Source: CAZFOB01 sp964520325
Lineage (GTDB): Bacteria > Actinomycetota > JAICYB01
Direction of reading: 5' to 3'
Length of the DNA: 64,000 nucleotides
Assembly (NCBI GenBank): GCA_964520325.1
Contig: CAZFOB010000003.1
Location: 124,001-188,000 of the forward strand
Both the position numbers and the translations under genes were made by a program. The notes below the pieces were generated by a model. It was not told the DNA's origin. It made no database searches and saw only the letters and a list, made by a program, of their open reading frames with translations. Below, piece by piece: positions 16,494 through 25,349 of this stretch (position 1 is its first letter; every line of letters starts with the position of its first letter).

Positions 16494-17099
16494 GTGCAGA
16501 CCAAGAAACGACAGGTTCGCGGCATCAAGAGGATCGAGCAGATCCTGGCTGCGGCCGCCGAGGAGTTCGACGCCGCCGGCTACGACGCCACGACGACGAA
16601 CGGGATCGCGGCGCGGGCCGGGATCTCGCCCGGCTCCCTGTACCAGTTCTTCGAGAACAAGGGTGCGATCGCCGAGGCCCTCGCCGATCGGTACGCGTGC
16701 GACCTTCAGGCCACGCACGACTTCGCTCTCGACGCCGACACCGCTTCCAAGCTCTCGATCGACGATTGGCTCGATCGAGTGGTCGATCCGCTCATCGCCT
16801 TCTACGCTTCCAATCCGACGTTCAAGACGTTGATGTACGCCGCCGAGGTCTCGCCGAAGCTCGCGGCCGGCACGCAGGCCTTGCAGGACGCCGTTCTCGA
16901 GCGCGTCGACGCGCTGATCGCAGCACGCGTGCCGAGTCTGAGCAAGAAGGAGCGCGCGCGGGCGGCGAACGTGAGCGTGCAGATCTTCAAGGCGTTGATG
17001 CCGATGGTGCTCGGAGCAAAACCGGCTGAGCGTGCCGCCGTGGTTCGCGAGCTGAAGGCTGCGCTCGCGGGCTACCTCGGCGGCATCGGCTCCAAGTAG
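16494..17099 (+). CDS. TetR-family transcriptional regulator
   Basis: A 201-residue regulator. The N-terminal helix-turn-helix reads IEQILAAAAEEFDAAGYDATTTNGIAARAG in family order, then SPGSLYQFFENKGAIAEALA, characteristic of TetR. The C-terminal ligand domain ends with a KALMPMVLG helix. GTG 16494 is chosen because a GGGAGCAGGA ribosome site precedes it and the DNA-binding region starts directly after. It probably binds the two operators at 16424-16474, repressing itself and the SDR gene. It may also affect the F420 oxidoreductase 15 bases downstream. Confidence 0.9.
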   Translation: MQTKKRQVRGIKRIEQILAAAAEEFDAAGYDATTTNGIAARAGISPGSLYQFFENKGAIAEALADRYACDLQATHDFALDADTASKLSIDDWLDRVVDPLIAFYASNPTFKTLMYAAEVSPKLAAGTQALQDAVLERVDALIAARVPSLSKKERARAANVSVQIFKALMPMVLGAKPAERAAVVRELKAALAGYLGGIGSK

Positions 17100-17114
17100 G
17101 TCAGTATCGGTGTT

Positions 17115-17990
17115 ATGAAAGTCGGGCTCTTCGCGCCGCTCGCCAATCCGTGGGCGACACCCGAATACATGGCGACGCTCGCGTCGGGGGCCGAAGAGCG
17201 CGGCTTCGACTCGATCTGGGTGGCCGAGCACGTCGTCCTCTTCGATGAGTACGCGTCGAAGTATCCATACGCGGCGAACGGCAAGATCCCGGCCGGCGGC
17301 GAGAGCGGGATCTTCGAACCGTTCACCTCTCTTGCGTTCCTCGCCGCTCACTCGAGCACCATCCGTCTCGGCACAGGGATCTGCCTCGTGCCACAGCGCA
17401 ATCCTGTGTACACCGCGAAAGAGGTGGCGGCTGTGGACTGGCTGTCCGGCGGCCGCCTCGACTTCGGTGTCGGCGTGGGCTGGCTCGAGGAGGAGTTCGT
17501 GGCGGTCGACGCGAAGTTCGATCGCCGGGACGAGCGGTGCCGTGAGTACCTCGAGGTGATGAAGCGGCTGTGGTGTGATCCGGTCTCGGAGCACAAAGGC
17601 GCGCACTACGAGCTGCCCGCCTGCCGTCAGTACCCGAAGCCCGTTCAGCACCCGCATCCCCCGATCCATTTCGGCGGCGAGACCAATGCGGCACTGCGCC
17701 GCGTCGCCGACGTCGGCGACGGCTGGTACGGCTTCGGGCGCGACCCCGATGAGGTACCCGAGCGGCTCGCCAAGCTCACGGTGATGCTCGAGGAGCGCGG
17801 ACGCAAGCGCGAGGACGTCGTCGTGAGCATCTGCCCGTATGACAAGGGTGTCGACACCGATAAGGCGCAGCGCTACGCGGATCTCGGGATCGACCGCCTC
17901 ATCGTGCTGGCGCTCGGCCCCACGCCCGAGCAGCTCGTACAGACGCTCGATGGTCTGGCCGAGACGATCATCGTTCCGGTCGCCGGCTGA
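17115..17990 (+). CDS. LLM-class F420-dependent oxidoreductase
   Basis: A 291-residue luciferase-like protein: DSIWVAEHVVLFDEYASKYPY, LGTGICLVPQRNPVYTAKEVA, LSGGRLDFGVGVGWLEEEF and PPIHFGGETNAALRRVADVG. It is the same subgroup as the protein at 7317-8171, with the same PQRNPV signature, so F420 use is likely. It directly follows the TetR gene in the same direction (15-base gap), so both may share one transcript responding to the same ligand. Substrate unknown. Confidence 0.88.
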   Translation: MKVGLFAPLANPWATPEYMATLASGAEERGFDSIWVAEHVVLFDEYASKYPYAANGKIPAGGESGIFEPFTSLAFLAAHSSTIRLGTGICLVPQRNPVYTAKEVAAVDWLSGGRLDFGVGVGWLEEEFVAVDAKFDRRDERCREYLEVMKRLWCDPVSEHKGAHYELPACRQYPKPVQHPHPPIHFGGETNAALRRVADVGDGWYGFGRDPDEVPERLAKLTVMLEERGRKREDVVVSICPYDKGVDTDKAQRYADLGIDRLIVLALGPTPEQLVQTLDGLAETIIVPVAG

Positions 17991-18036
17991 TCGATCCGAT
18001 CGACAACTCAACGCCGGACCTGGGAAGGGGCTGCGG

Positions 18037-18885
18037 ATGCACATCGCTCTTGTGACCGGAAGTAGCACCGGCATCGGTTACGCGACGGTAATTCGCCTCG
18101 CGCGTGACGGCTGCCACGTCATCGCCACGATGCGCGATCCGTCGTCATCTGACCTCGCAGACGTTGCTTCGCGCGACGACCTTGGGATCGAAGTGCGTGA
18201 GCTCGACGTGACCGACGCGAGCGATGTCGACAGGACCTTCGGATCGGTGATCGCCGACCACGGGGCCGTCAACGTTCTTGTGAACAACGCCGGCGTCACC
18301 GGAGGGGGCGCGGTCGAGGAGGCAGGTATGGAGGTCTTCGCGCAGGCGATGGACACGAACTTCTTCGGCGCCCTGCGTTGCACCAAGGCGGTGCTTCCCT
18401 CGATGCGCGAACGTGGAAGCGGCTGCATCGTGAGCGTCACGAGTCAGGCCGGACGCATCGCCGTCCCGACGATGGCCGCGTACAGCGCATCCAAGTTCGC
18501 CCTTGAAGCGACGATGGAGGTGCTCGCCGCCGAGGTCAAGCAGTTCGGGATCCGAGTCGCCCTGATCGAGCCCGGCGCGATCCTCACGCCGATGATCGGA
18601 AAGAACGCGATGCCCTCACCCGACACCGCGTACGGGCTGCAGTACCAGCACTTCGGCACACTCGCGATCCACGATTTCGGTCAGGGCTCCACGGCGGACG
18701 TCGTCGCCGACTGCATCGGAGACGTGGTGGCCTCGGACGCGCCGCTCTTGCGTCACCCCGTCGGTCAGGGGGCCGAGCGGAACATCCGTCAGCGAGCTTC
18801 GATGTCCGACGAGGAGAACATCGCGTTGTGGAATGAGCCGGACGACGCGCTCTTCCTCGAGCGGATGCTCGGCGGCCGGCCCTGA
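18037..18885 (+). CDS. Short-chain dehydrogenase/reductase, second
   Basis: A 282-residue SDR. It has TGSSTGIG, a DVTDASDVDRTF acidic motif, NNAGVTGGG, the catalytic Ser in VSVTSQAG and Tyr/Lys in AYSASKFALEA. The C-terminal part, with Leu/Tyr/Gln- and His-rich segments, is longer than in minimal SDRs, as in oxidoreductases acting on bulky substrates such as steroids or retinoids. ATG 18037 follows a GGAAGGGG-type site. It lies 46 bases after the F420 oxidoreductase and may belong to the same TetR-controlled unit. Confidence 0.87.
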   Translation: MHIALVTGSSTGIGYATVIRLARDGCHVIATMRDPSSSDLADVASRDDLGIEVRELDVTDASDVDRTFGSVIADHGAVNVLVNNAGVTGGGAVEEAGMEVFAQAMDTNFFGALRCTKAVLPSMRERGSGCIVSVTSQAGRIAVPTMAAYSASKFALEATMEVLAAEVKQFGIRVALIEPGAILTPMIGKNAMPSPDTAYGLQYQHFGTLAIHDFGQGSTADVVADCIGDVVASDAPLLRHPVGQGAERNIRQRASMSDEENIALWNEPDDALFLERMLGGRP

Positions 18886-18902
18886 GCGATCGGCCGCGCG
18901 AC

Positions 18903-20183
18903 TTACGCGTGGCGCGGAAAGTGGTCGACATTGCGCAATGCGGGGAACGCGAGCCAGTAGATCGCCGCGACAACGAGCGTGGCTGCGCCGCCGGTGATCA
19001 CGGCGCCGGAGCTTCCGATGAGCTGGCCCACCACGCCCGACTCGAATGCGCCGAGCTCGTTGCTTGCACCGATGAACACGCTCTCGACGGCGATCACCCG
19101 CCCGCGCTTGTCGGGCGGCGTCGCGAGGGGGACCAACGTCGATCGGATGAACACGCTGATCGCGTCGGCCCCCGAGAGTACGGCCATCGCGATGAACGCG
19201 AGCACGTAGACGGTCGTCGATCCGAGCACGATCGTGAACGCACCGAAGATCGCCACGGACGTGAGCAGCACGCGCCCGACGTTGCGCGCGACCGGACGCC
19301 GCGCCAGCACGACCGTGACGAGCGCGGCGCCGATACCGCCGGCGCCACGGAGCCACCCGAGGCCGACCGCACCGACGTCCAGGCGCTGGTCCGCGATCGC
19401 CGGCAGAAGCGCAACGGCGCCGCCGAACAGCACCGCGAACAGATCGAGCGAGATCGCGCCGAGCAGGATCGGTGAGCGACGGATGAAGCGGAGCCCTTCG
19501 AACGCCTCACGCAACCCGCCGCGAGGGGGCGGCGTGGGAACCGTCGGCTCGATGTTTGCTTCGAGAGCAGCGTCGACCGGCGTACCGAACTCGCGTAAGG
19601 GAACCGACACGAAGGACATCGAGATCGCGGCGACGACGAGAAGGACGGCCATCGCGAGATACGGGACGGCGGGATCGATCACATAGAGGAACCCACCGAT
19701 CACCGGACCGACGATGATCGCCGACTGCCAGGCCGCCGACCGTCGAGCGGTGAGCCACGGAAGCTGCGATGCGGAGACGATGTCGGCCGGCAGCGCGCGG
19801 TTGCTCGGCGCGAGGAACGCGCGTCCCGTTCCGAAGAGCAGCACGAGCGCGAAGATCGGCCCGACTCTGCTCGGATCCGTGGTCGCGTAGAACGCGAGTG
19901 CGAGTCCGGTCAAGGCTTGTAGGACCGCGCTGAGTGAGCTCACGCGGCGACGGTCGAAGCGGTCGGCCACGGTGCCGGTGACGAGCACGAGCAATGCGGA
20001 CGGCGCGAATTCGGCGAGACCGAGCAATCCAAGGTCGAGCTCGCGGCCGGTGAGTTCGTACACTTGGAGTCCGAGAGCCGTCACACACACGAGCGACGCA
20101 GCCGCACTGCAGAAGACGCAGACGATGAGCGCCACGATCGAACGGGTCCAGCGCGCGGGTACGTCCGGACGGGCTGCGCTCAA
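18903..20183 (-). CDS. MFS transporter (EntS-like exporter family)
   Basis: A 426-residue major facilitator with about 12 hydrophobic segments, opening RWTRSIVALIVCVFCSAAAS. The MFS motif A equivalent is GTVADRFDRRRV after the second segment, and a second loop ADAISVFIRSTLV precedes PPDKRGRVIAVESVF. It resembles actinobacterial EntS/siderophore- and drug-exporter-like MFS proteins. TTG 20183 is taken as start since it overlaps the thiolase stop as TTGA and homology begins soon after. Substrate unknown. Confidence 0.85.
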   Translation of the reverse strand: MSAARPDVPARWTRSIVALIVCVFCSAAASLVCVTALGLQVYELTGRELDLGLLGLAEFAPSALLVLVTGTVADRFDRRRVSSLSAVLQALTGLALAFYATTDPSRVGPIFALVLLFGTGRAFLAPSNRALPADIVSASQLPWLTARRSAAWQSAIIVGPVIGGFLYVIDPAVPYLAMAVLLVVAAISMSFVSVPLREFGTPVDAALEANIEPTVPTPPPRGGLREAFEGLRFIRRSPILLGAISLDLFAVLFGGAVALLPAIADQRLDVGAVGLGWLRGAGGIGAALVTVVLARRPVARNVGRVLLTSVAIFGAFTIVLGSTTVYVLAFIAMAVLSGADAISVFIRSTLVPLATPPDKRGRVIAVESVFIGASNELGAFESGVVGQLIGSSGAVITGGAATLVVAAIYWLAFPALRNVDHFPRHA

Positions 20184-21364
20184 GCTTCGAGCACGACGGC
20201 GAGACCCTGACCGACGCCGATGCAGATGGCGGCAAGTCCCCAGCCGCCACCGCGCCTGTGCAGTTCTCTCGCAAGTGTGCCGACGATGCGGGAGCCGGAA
20301 GCGCCGAGCGGGTGTCCGATCGCGATGGCTCCGCCGTTCCGATTCACGATCGCCGGATCGAGCTCCGGCCAGTCTCGCAAGCACGCGATCGACTGCACCG
20401 CGAACGCTTCGTTGAGCTCGACCGCAGACAGGTCCTTCCAGCCGATCCCCGCGCGGCGAAGCGCCGTGTTGGCGGCTTCGACGGGACCGATGCCGAAGAC
20501 GTCCGGGTCGACGCCGGCGGCGCCGCGTCCCGCGATGCGTGCGAGCGGGGTCGCGCCGATGGCGGCGGCGGTCTGAGCCGTGCCGAGCAGTACCAACGAC
20601 GCGCCGTCGTTCATCGGTGACGCGTTGCCCGCGGTGACTGCGCCGTCCGCACGAAAGACAGGCTTCAGCTTGGCGAGCGACTCTGCGTTGGCGTCGTCGC
20701 GCATGTTCTCGTCGCGATCGATGTCCGCTCCGGGGACCTTGACAACCTCTTCGTCGAACGTACCGTCGGACCATGCGCGCGCAGCGTTTCGATGGCTCGT
20801 CAGCGCGAATGCGTCCTGCTCTTCGCGAGAGATGCCGTAGCGGGGGCCGAGGAGATCGGCGGCTTCGCCGAGGCCGAGCGTCCACTCGGCGGGCATCTGC
20901 GGATTGATCATGCGCCAGCCGAGCGTGGTTGAGTGCAGCTGCTGGTGCTCACGGGCGAAGCCGCGTTCGGGCTTGAGCATCACCCACGGCGCCCGGCTCA
21001 TCGATTCGACGCCACCGGCGATGACCGTTCGTGCGTCGCCGGTCTCGATCGCGCGGCTCGCGTCGACGACGGCTTGCAGACCCGAGCCGCACAGCCTGTT
21101 CACCGTCGCACCAGGGATCGAGGTGGGAAGACCGGCCAGCAACGTGGCCATGCGCGCGACGTTGCGGTTGTCCTCCCCGGCACCGTTGGCGTTGCCGAAG
21201 ATGACGTCGTCGATCGTGGACGGATCGAGGGCGGGCCGGCGATCGAGCAGTGCGCGGACGACAACGCCGGCCAGATCGTCCGGACGGATATGTGACAGCC
21301 CGCCACCGTATCGCCCGAACGGCGTGCGTAAGGCGTCGAGGATGAATGCATCCGTGGAGCTCAT
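20180..21364 (-). CDS. Acetyl-CoA C-acetyltransferase (thiolase), PcaF-like
   Basis: A 394-residue thiolase. The acyl-accepting Cys is in NRLCGSGLQAV, the His in NGGAIAIGHPLGASGSR and the second Cys in CIGVGQGLA. The ELNEAFAVQ and NGAGEDNRNVARMA motifs are like beta-ketoadipyl-CoA and degradative 3-ketoacyl-CoA thiolases. It would cleave 3-oxoacyl-CoA with CoA in degradation of aromatic or fatty acids. Its stop overlaps the exporter start. A second thiolase lies at 21788-22948, but the two are of clearly different subgroups. Confidence 0.92.
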   Translation of the reverse strand: MSSTDAFILDALRTPFGRYGGGLSHIRPDDLAGVVVRALLDRRPALDPSTIDDVIFGNANGAGEDNRNVARMATLLAGLPTSIPGATVNRLCGSGLQAVVDASRAIETGDARTVIAGGVESMSRAPWVMLKPERGFAREHQQLHSTTLGWRMINPQMPAEWTLGLGEAADLLGPRYGISREEQDAFALTSHRNAARAWSDGTFDEEVVKVPGADIDRDENMRDDANAESLAKLKPVFRADGAVTAGNASPMNDGASLVLLGTAQTAAAIGATPLARIAGRGAAGVDPDVFGIGPVEAANTALRRAGIGWKDLSAVELNEAFAVQSIACLRDWPELDPAIVNRNGGAIAIGHPLGASGSRIVGTLARELHRRGGGWGLAAICIGVGQGLAVVLEA

Positions 21365-21419
21365 CGGCTCGACTGTACGCCAAAGAGCTCGAACTCTTTG
21401 TGAGCTAGGCTCCGTTGCG

Positions 21420-21731
21420 ATGGGCGACGTCGGACCTCTCTATGCAAAAGGTCGCGAACGGATCGCCGGACTCGTCCACGATCTGGATCCCGAGCGTGCC
21501 GCGACGTCTGTGCCGCCATGTCCCGGCTGGACGGTGCACGACGTCGTCGCGCATCTCTCAGGCATCTGCGCCGACATCGTCGGCGGGCGCTTCGAGATGC
21601 TCAGGGCTCTTACCGGCCGGCGCAGCGAGGAGCAGATCGCGGCCTTCGATTGGGACGCCGACTACCGTCCGTATCTTGGGGCGTTCAGTCGTGGCCCGTT
21701 CCGCATGGCGCAAGTGCCGGTCGCTGAGTGA
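21420..21731 (+). CDS. Mycothiol-dependent maleylpyruvate isomerase-like N-terminal fragment
   Basis: A 103-residue reading frame. Residues 5-55 (GRERIAGLVHDLDPERAATS, PPCPGWTVHDVVAHLSGICAD) match the N-terminal DinB-like domain of TIGR03083/mycothiol maleylpyruvate isomerase-type proteins, including the conserved His used for metal binding. Full-length relatives have about 200-260 residues. The remaining roughly 48 residues (EEQIAAFDWDADYRPYLGAF and PFRMAQVPVAE) are not recognised. The gene is probably a deletion product or C-terminally lost relic, and sits 56 bases before the second thiolase. Confidence 0.6.
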   Translation: MGDVGPLYAKGRERIAGLVHDLDPERAATSVPPCPGWTVHDVVAHLSGICADIVGGRFEMLRALTGRRSEEQIAAFDWDADYRPYLGAFSRGPFRMAQVPVAE

Positions 21732-21787
21732 GGCTGCTATGAGACAAGCTGTTGGTCCGCCGTTCGTTCACCAGAGGAGGAAACGTC

Positions 21788-22948
21788 ATGCCTGAAGCCG
21801 TCATCGTCGCAACCGGGCGCAGCGCCATCGGACGCGCACACAAGGGATCGCTCGCGGACGTACGTCCGGAGGATCTTCTCGGCGTCGTCATGAAGGCCGT
21901 CGTCGACAAGTCCGGCATCGACCCCGCAACGATCGAGGACGTCATCGCGGGATCGGTCGGCGGCGCGCAGATCAACATCGCGCGCTCCGCCGCACTGCTG
22001 GCCGGGATCCCCGAGTCGGTGCCGGCGACGACCGTCAACCGCTACTGCAGCTCGTCGCTACAAGCAACGCGCATGGCGTTCCACGCGATCAAGGCCGGCG
22101 AGGGTGACACCTACCTCGTGGCGGGAAGCGAGCGGACGAGCCGTCTCGAGAGCGAACGCGGGACGACGTTCGGCGATGGGCGTCCGATCGGTTTCAACCC
22201 CGCGCTGCAGGAGAACTGGGAGCTCTTCATCTCGATGGGCATGACGGCCGAGAACGTCGCCGATCAGTTCGACATCTCGCGCGAGCGCATGGATCGCTTC
22301 GCGCAGCAGTCGCAGGAGCGCGCGGTGGCCGCGCAGGAAAGCGGCGCGTTCGACCGAGAGATCGTTCCCTTCACGAAGGAGGACGGAACGGTCGTCAGTA
22401 AGGACGACGGCCCGCGCGCGAGTTCGACGTACGAGAAGCTGGCCGAGCTGAAGCCGGTGTTCAAGCCCGAAGGCGGCAGAGTGACGGCCGGCAACGCGTG
22501 TCCGCTGAACGACGGCGCAGCCGCGCTGCTGGTGATGAGCGAAGAGCGCGCAAGGGCGGAAGGACTCAAGCCGCTCGCGCGCATCATCGCGACGGGTGTC
22601 TCCGGCCTCGACCCCCGAATCATGGGTGTCGGTCCCATCGAGGCCGTGAAGAAGGCGCTCGCGCTGGCGAACATGAAGATCGACGATGTCGATGTCGTCG
22701 AGCTCAACGAGGCGTTCGCGGCGCAGGTGCTCGCGGTGTGCGACGAGATCGGCGTCGACCCGTTCACCGATAAGCTCAATCCACACGGCGGCGCGATCGC
22801 CCTCGGTCACCCCTTCGGACAGACCGGCGCGCGGATCATGACGACGCTCCTCAACGACCTCGCGACTCTCGACCGGACGATCGGTGTCGAGACGATGTGC
22901 GTCGGCGGGGGCCAAGGCCTCGCGATGATCGTCGAGCGCGTGAACTGA
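21788..22948 (+). CDS. Acetyl-CoA C-acetyltransferase (thiolase), second
   Basis: A 386-residue thiolase with NRYCSSSLQATRM (nucleophile Cys), NPHGGAIALGHPFGQTGAR (His) and CVGGGQGLAMIV (second Cys). It is of the FadA/acetyl-CoA acetyltransferase branch, with VKKALALANMKIDDVDVVE before ELNEAF. A strong GAGGAGGAAAC ribosome site precedes ATG 21788. It probably catalyses the last step of beta-oxidation. It is flanked by two gene remnants, one on each side. Confidence 0.92.
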   Translation: MPEAVIVATGRSAIGRAHKGSLADVRPEDLLGVVMKAVVDKSGIDPATIEDVIAGSVGGAQINIARSAALLAGIPESVPATTVNRYCSSSLQATRMAFHAIKAGEGDTYLVAGSERTSRLESERGTTFGDGRPIGFNPALQENWELFISMGMTAENVADQFDISRERMDRFAQQSQERAVAAQESGAFDREIVPFTKEDGTVVSKDDGPRASSTYEKLAELKPVFKPEGGRVTAGNACPLNDGAAALLVMSEERARAEGLKPLARIIATGVSGLDPRIMGVGPIEAVKKALALANMKIDDVDVVELNEAFAAQVLAVCDEIGVDPFTDKLNPHGGAIALGHPFGQTGARIMTTLLNDLATLDRTIGVETMCVGGGQGLAMIVERVN

Positions 22949-23170
22949 AGGATCCGCTCCCCAGGGGCCCCGAAAGCCTTCGTCGGTTCGGCTCCCGAGC
23001 GGTTCTTCGTCCCGCCGTACGTCGGGGGCAAAGGATGGCTCGGTGTCTACCTCGATGTGGCGAAGGTCGACTGGGGCGAGATCGGTGAGATCGTCGAAGA
23101 GGCGTACCGTCAAGTGGCACCGAAGAAGCTCATCGCCGTGTTAGAGGAAGGTAGGCCCGATGCCGAGTGA
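22949..23170 (+). pseudogene. MmcQ/YjbR family protein, C-terminal remnant without a start
   Basis: Directly after the thiolase TGA the same frame stays open to TGA 23168-23170 and encodes APKAFVGSAPE, then RFFVPPYVGGKGWLGVYLD and WGEIGEIVEEAYRQVAPKKL. This is the C-terminal signature of the MmcQ/YjbR (CyaY-like) DNA-binding-fold family. No plausible start codon precedes the conserved part and the N-terminal half is missing, so it is a 5'-truncated relic. Its last codons overlap the next gene's ATG at 23160. Confidence 0.72.
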
Positions 23171-24047
23171 ACAGATGACACAGGTGATCCAGCTCATGCG
23201 TGCGATGGAGCGCGACCGCTCCGCCTCCATCCAACAGCAACGCGAGGCGATGGAGCTCGGCACTCAGGCGTTCCCGGCTCTTGACCTCGAGATCGTCCCG
23301 GTCGAGGCGAACGGCGTGCCGGGAGAGTGGGTGAAGCCATCGACCGAGACGTCCGGCGTGATCCTCTACCTGCACGGTGGTGCCTACGTCGCAGGCTCGC
23401 CGCGCACGCACCGAAACCTCACGACTCGCCTCGCTGAAGGCGCACAGAAGTGGTTGCTCGCGATCGATTACCGCATGGCGCCGGAGCATCCACACCCGGC
23501 CGCCGTCGAGGACGCCGTCGCGGCATACGAGTTCTTGCTCGCGGGCGCAGCGTCGCCGCAGCAGATCGCCGTCGTGGGCGACTCGGCCGGCGGCGGTCTT
23601 ACCGTCGCGCTCCTCGTGGCCCTGAAGGACGCAGGACTCCCCCAACCGGCATGCGCAGTGCCGATCTCACCGTGGGTTGACTTGGAAGGCATCGGTGAGT
23701 CGTGGACGACCAGAGCTGCCGCCGACCCGATGATCGACCCGGATGATCTCCGCAAGAAGGGCGCGATGTATCTCGGCGGAGCCGACCCGAGGACACCGAC
23801 CGCGGCGCCGATCTACGCCGACCTCTCGGGGCTTTCGCCCATGCTCATCGCCGTCGGTGATGCGGAAGTCCTGCTCGACGACTCACGTACGCTCGCGGCC
23901 AAGGCGCTGGAAGCCGGAGTCGACGTGACTCTCGATGTGCAGGACGAGATGATCCACGTATGGCCGCTCTTCGCGGGCATCGCGCCGGAGTCCGACGAAG
24001 CGCTGGCCCGCATCGTCGAGTTCATTACCAAGCACCTTTCGGAGTAG
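23160..24047 (+). CDS. Alpha/beta hydrolase (hormone-sensitive lipase family)
   Basis: A 295-residue esterase. The HSL oxyanion motif is YLHGGAYVAGS, the nucleophile elbow GDSAGGGL, and the acid/His region reads AVGDAEVLLDDSR and DEMIHVWPLFAG. A YRMAPEHPHPAAVED block completes the family signature. It would hydrolyse carboxylic esters or amides of short to medium chain; substrate unknown. ATG 23160 lies just after an AGAGGAAGG site. It is followed 11 bases later by an F420 oxidoreductase. Confidence 0.9.
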   Translation: MPSEQMTQVIQLMRAMERDRSASIQQQREAMELGTQAFPALDLEIVPVEANGVPGEWVKPSTETSGVILYLHGGAYVAGSPRTHRNLTTRLAEGAQKWLLAIDYRMAPEHPHPAAVEDAVAAYEFLLAGAASPQQIAVVGDSAGGGLTVALLVALKDAGLPQPACAVPISPWVDLEGIGESWTTRAAADPMIDPDDLRKKGAMYLGGADPRTPTAAPIYADLSGLSPMLIAVGDAEVLLDDSRTLAAKALEAGVDVTLDVQDEMIHVWPLFAGIAPESDEALARIVEFITKHLSE

Positions 24048-24058
24048 GGGAGGGTCTG

Positions 24059-24898
24059 ATGCGATTCGGGATCAAGACTGCACCGCAGCACACGACGTGG
24101 GACGACATGCTCGCCGTATGGAGAGCCGCCGACGAGATCGACCTGTTCGAGTCGGCGTGGACGTTCGACCACTTCTATCCGATCTTTTCCGACGATAAAG
24201 GCCCGTGCATGGAGGCATGGACGACGACCACCGCGCTCGCGCAAGCCACGAAACGCATCCGCGTCGGCGTGATGGTCACGGGCAACGTCTACCGTCACCC
24301 GGCCGTGCTCGCGAACATGATCGCCTCGACCGACATCATCAGCAACGGACGACTCGAGTTCGGGTTCGGTGCAGGATGGAACCAGCAAGAGTGCGATGCA
24401 TACGGCATCGCGCTCCCACCGCTCAAGGAGCGCTTCGACCGTTTCGACGAAGCGCTCGAAGTGATCCACAAGCTGCTCACCGAAGAGGAAGCGGACTTCG
24501 ACGGCACGTATTACCAGCTCACCGCGGCTCGCAACGAACCCAAGCCCGTGCAGCAGCCACGTCCGCCGTTCGTGATCGGGGGTCTCGGTGAGAAGCGCAC
24601 GCTACGCGCGGTTGCAAGATGGGGCGATCACTGGAACTTCCCCGGCGGCGGCGTCGACGTCTTCACGTCCAAGCTTGAGGTGCTCGCGAAGCATTGCGCG
24701 GACGTCGGGCGCGACCCGTCAGAGATCACGACCTCAACGCACCTTCGGATGACGGATCCGAACGACTTCGGCCCGCTGATCGACGAAGCGACGGCCCTCG
24801 CGGAGGCTGGACTCGACCTCGGCATCGTGTACCTTCCTCCGCCTCACACGCCGGACATCCTCGAACCGCTGGCGAAGGCTTTCTCCCCGTTGTTGTGA
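24059..24898 (+). CDS. LLM-class F420-dependent oxidoreductase, third
   Basis: A 279-residue luciferase-like protein. It starts MRFGIKTAPQHTTWDDMLAV, has SAWTFDHFYPI, VGVMVTGNVYRHPAVLANM, ISNGRLEFGFGAGWNQQE and PPFVIGGLGEKRTL. This subgroup (TIGR03560-like) differs from the two PQRNPV proteins in this window, showing that several F420-type enzymes coexist. GGGGAGGG precedes ATG 24059. Likely reaction: hydride transfer between F420 and a small molecule, not determined. Confidence 0.87.
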   Translation: MRFGIKTAPQHTTWDDMLAVWRAADEIDLFESAWTFDHFYPIFSDDKGPCMEAWTTTTALAQATKRIRVGVMVTGNVYRHPAVLANMIASTDIISNGRLEFGFGAGWNQQECDAYGIALPPLKERFDRFDEALEVIHKLLTEEEADFDGTYYQLTAARNEPKPVQQPRPPFVIGGLGEKRTLRAVARWGDHWNFPGGGVDVFTSKLEVLAKHCADVGRDPSEITTSTHLRMTDPNDFGPLIDEATALAEAGLDLGIVYLPPPHTPDILEPLAKAFSPLL

Positions 24899-24901
24899 CG
24901 G

Positions 24902-25234
24902 CTAGCGCGGTTCGAGGATGACGAGCGGGATGTCGCGCGTCGTCTTCTCTTGGTACTGGCTGTAGCCCTTGTACTTGGCAACGGCCTTCGGCCACAGCTC
25001 GGTCTTCTCCTCGGCCGTCGCGGTTCGCGCGCGCATCGCCTTGAGCTTGCCGCCAACGCTGATCTCGACATCCGGGTTGGCTGTGAGGTTGTGGTACCAG
25101 GCTGGGTGGTGCGGGTCGCCGCCGCGGGACGCGACCAGCACGATCTTGTCGCCGTCCTGCACGGGAGAGGTGAGCATCAACGAACGTGGTTGACCGCTCT
25201 TGCGTCCTGTGGTCTTGAGGTCAACGACGAGCAT
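24902..25234 (-). CDS. Deazaflavin (F420)-dependent nitroreductase-family protein
   Basis: At least 110 residues of the DDN/Rv3547 split-barrel family: LKTTGRKSGQPRSLMLTSPV, PHHPAWYHNLTANPDVEISV, RTATAEEKTELWPKAVAKYKG and DIPLVILEPR at the end. Relatives use reduced F420 to reduce quinones or nitro compounds. ATG 25234 is too late: in frame upstream, FLKGLNRIHRAVYRASGGR, family-like sequence, extends to about 25336, where a TAA closes the frame, yet no ATG, GTG or TTG occurs there. CTG at 25300 is the only candidate. The true N-terminus is therefore uncertain. Confidence 0.75.
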   Translation of the reverse strand: MLVVDLKTTGRKSGQPRSLMLTSPVQDGDKIVLVASRGGDPHHPAWYHNLTANPDVEISVGGKLKAMRARTATAEEKTELWPKAVAKYKGYSQYQEKTTRDIPLVILEPR

Positions 25235-25349
25235 GCCGGCGACCTTGCCGAGGAGCCGCCCACCGCTGGCCCTGTAGACCGCTCGGTGGATCCGGTTCAG
25301 CCCCTTGAGGAACGTATGCTTGGCACCGACGCGAGCTTACCATCAGGTG

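Noticed and set aside
16446..18074. 542-codon frame on the minus strand
   Set aside because: Antisense to the TetR and F420 oxidoreductase genes, which carry clear motifs; no recognisable product.
7317..24898. The three F420-type oxidoreductases read as a duplicated family
   Set aside because: Two share the PQRNPV signature, but the third is a different subgroup; they are spread over three operons, so no recent duplication is evident.
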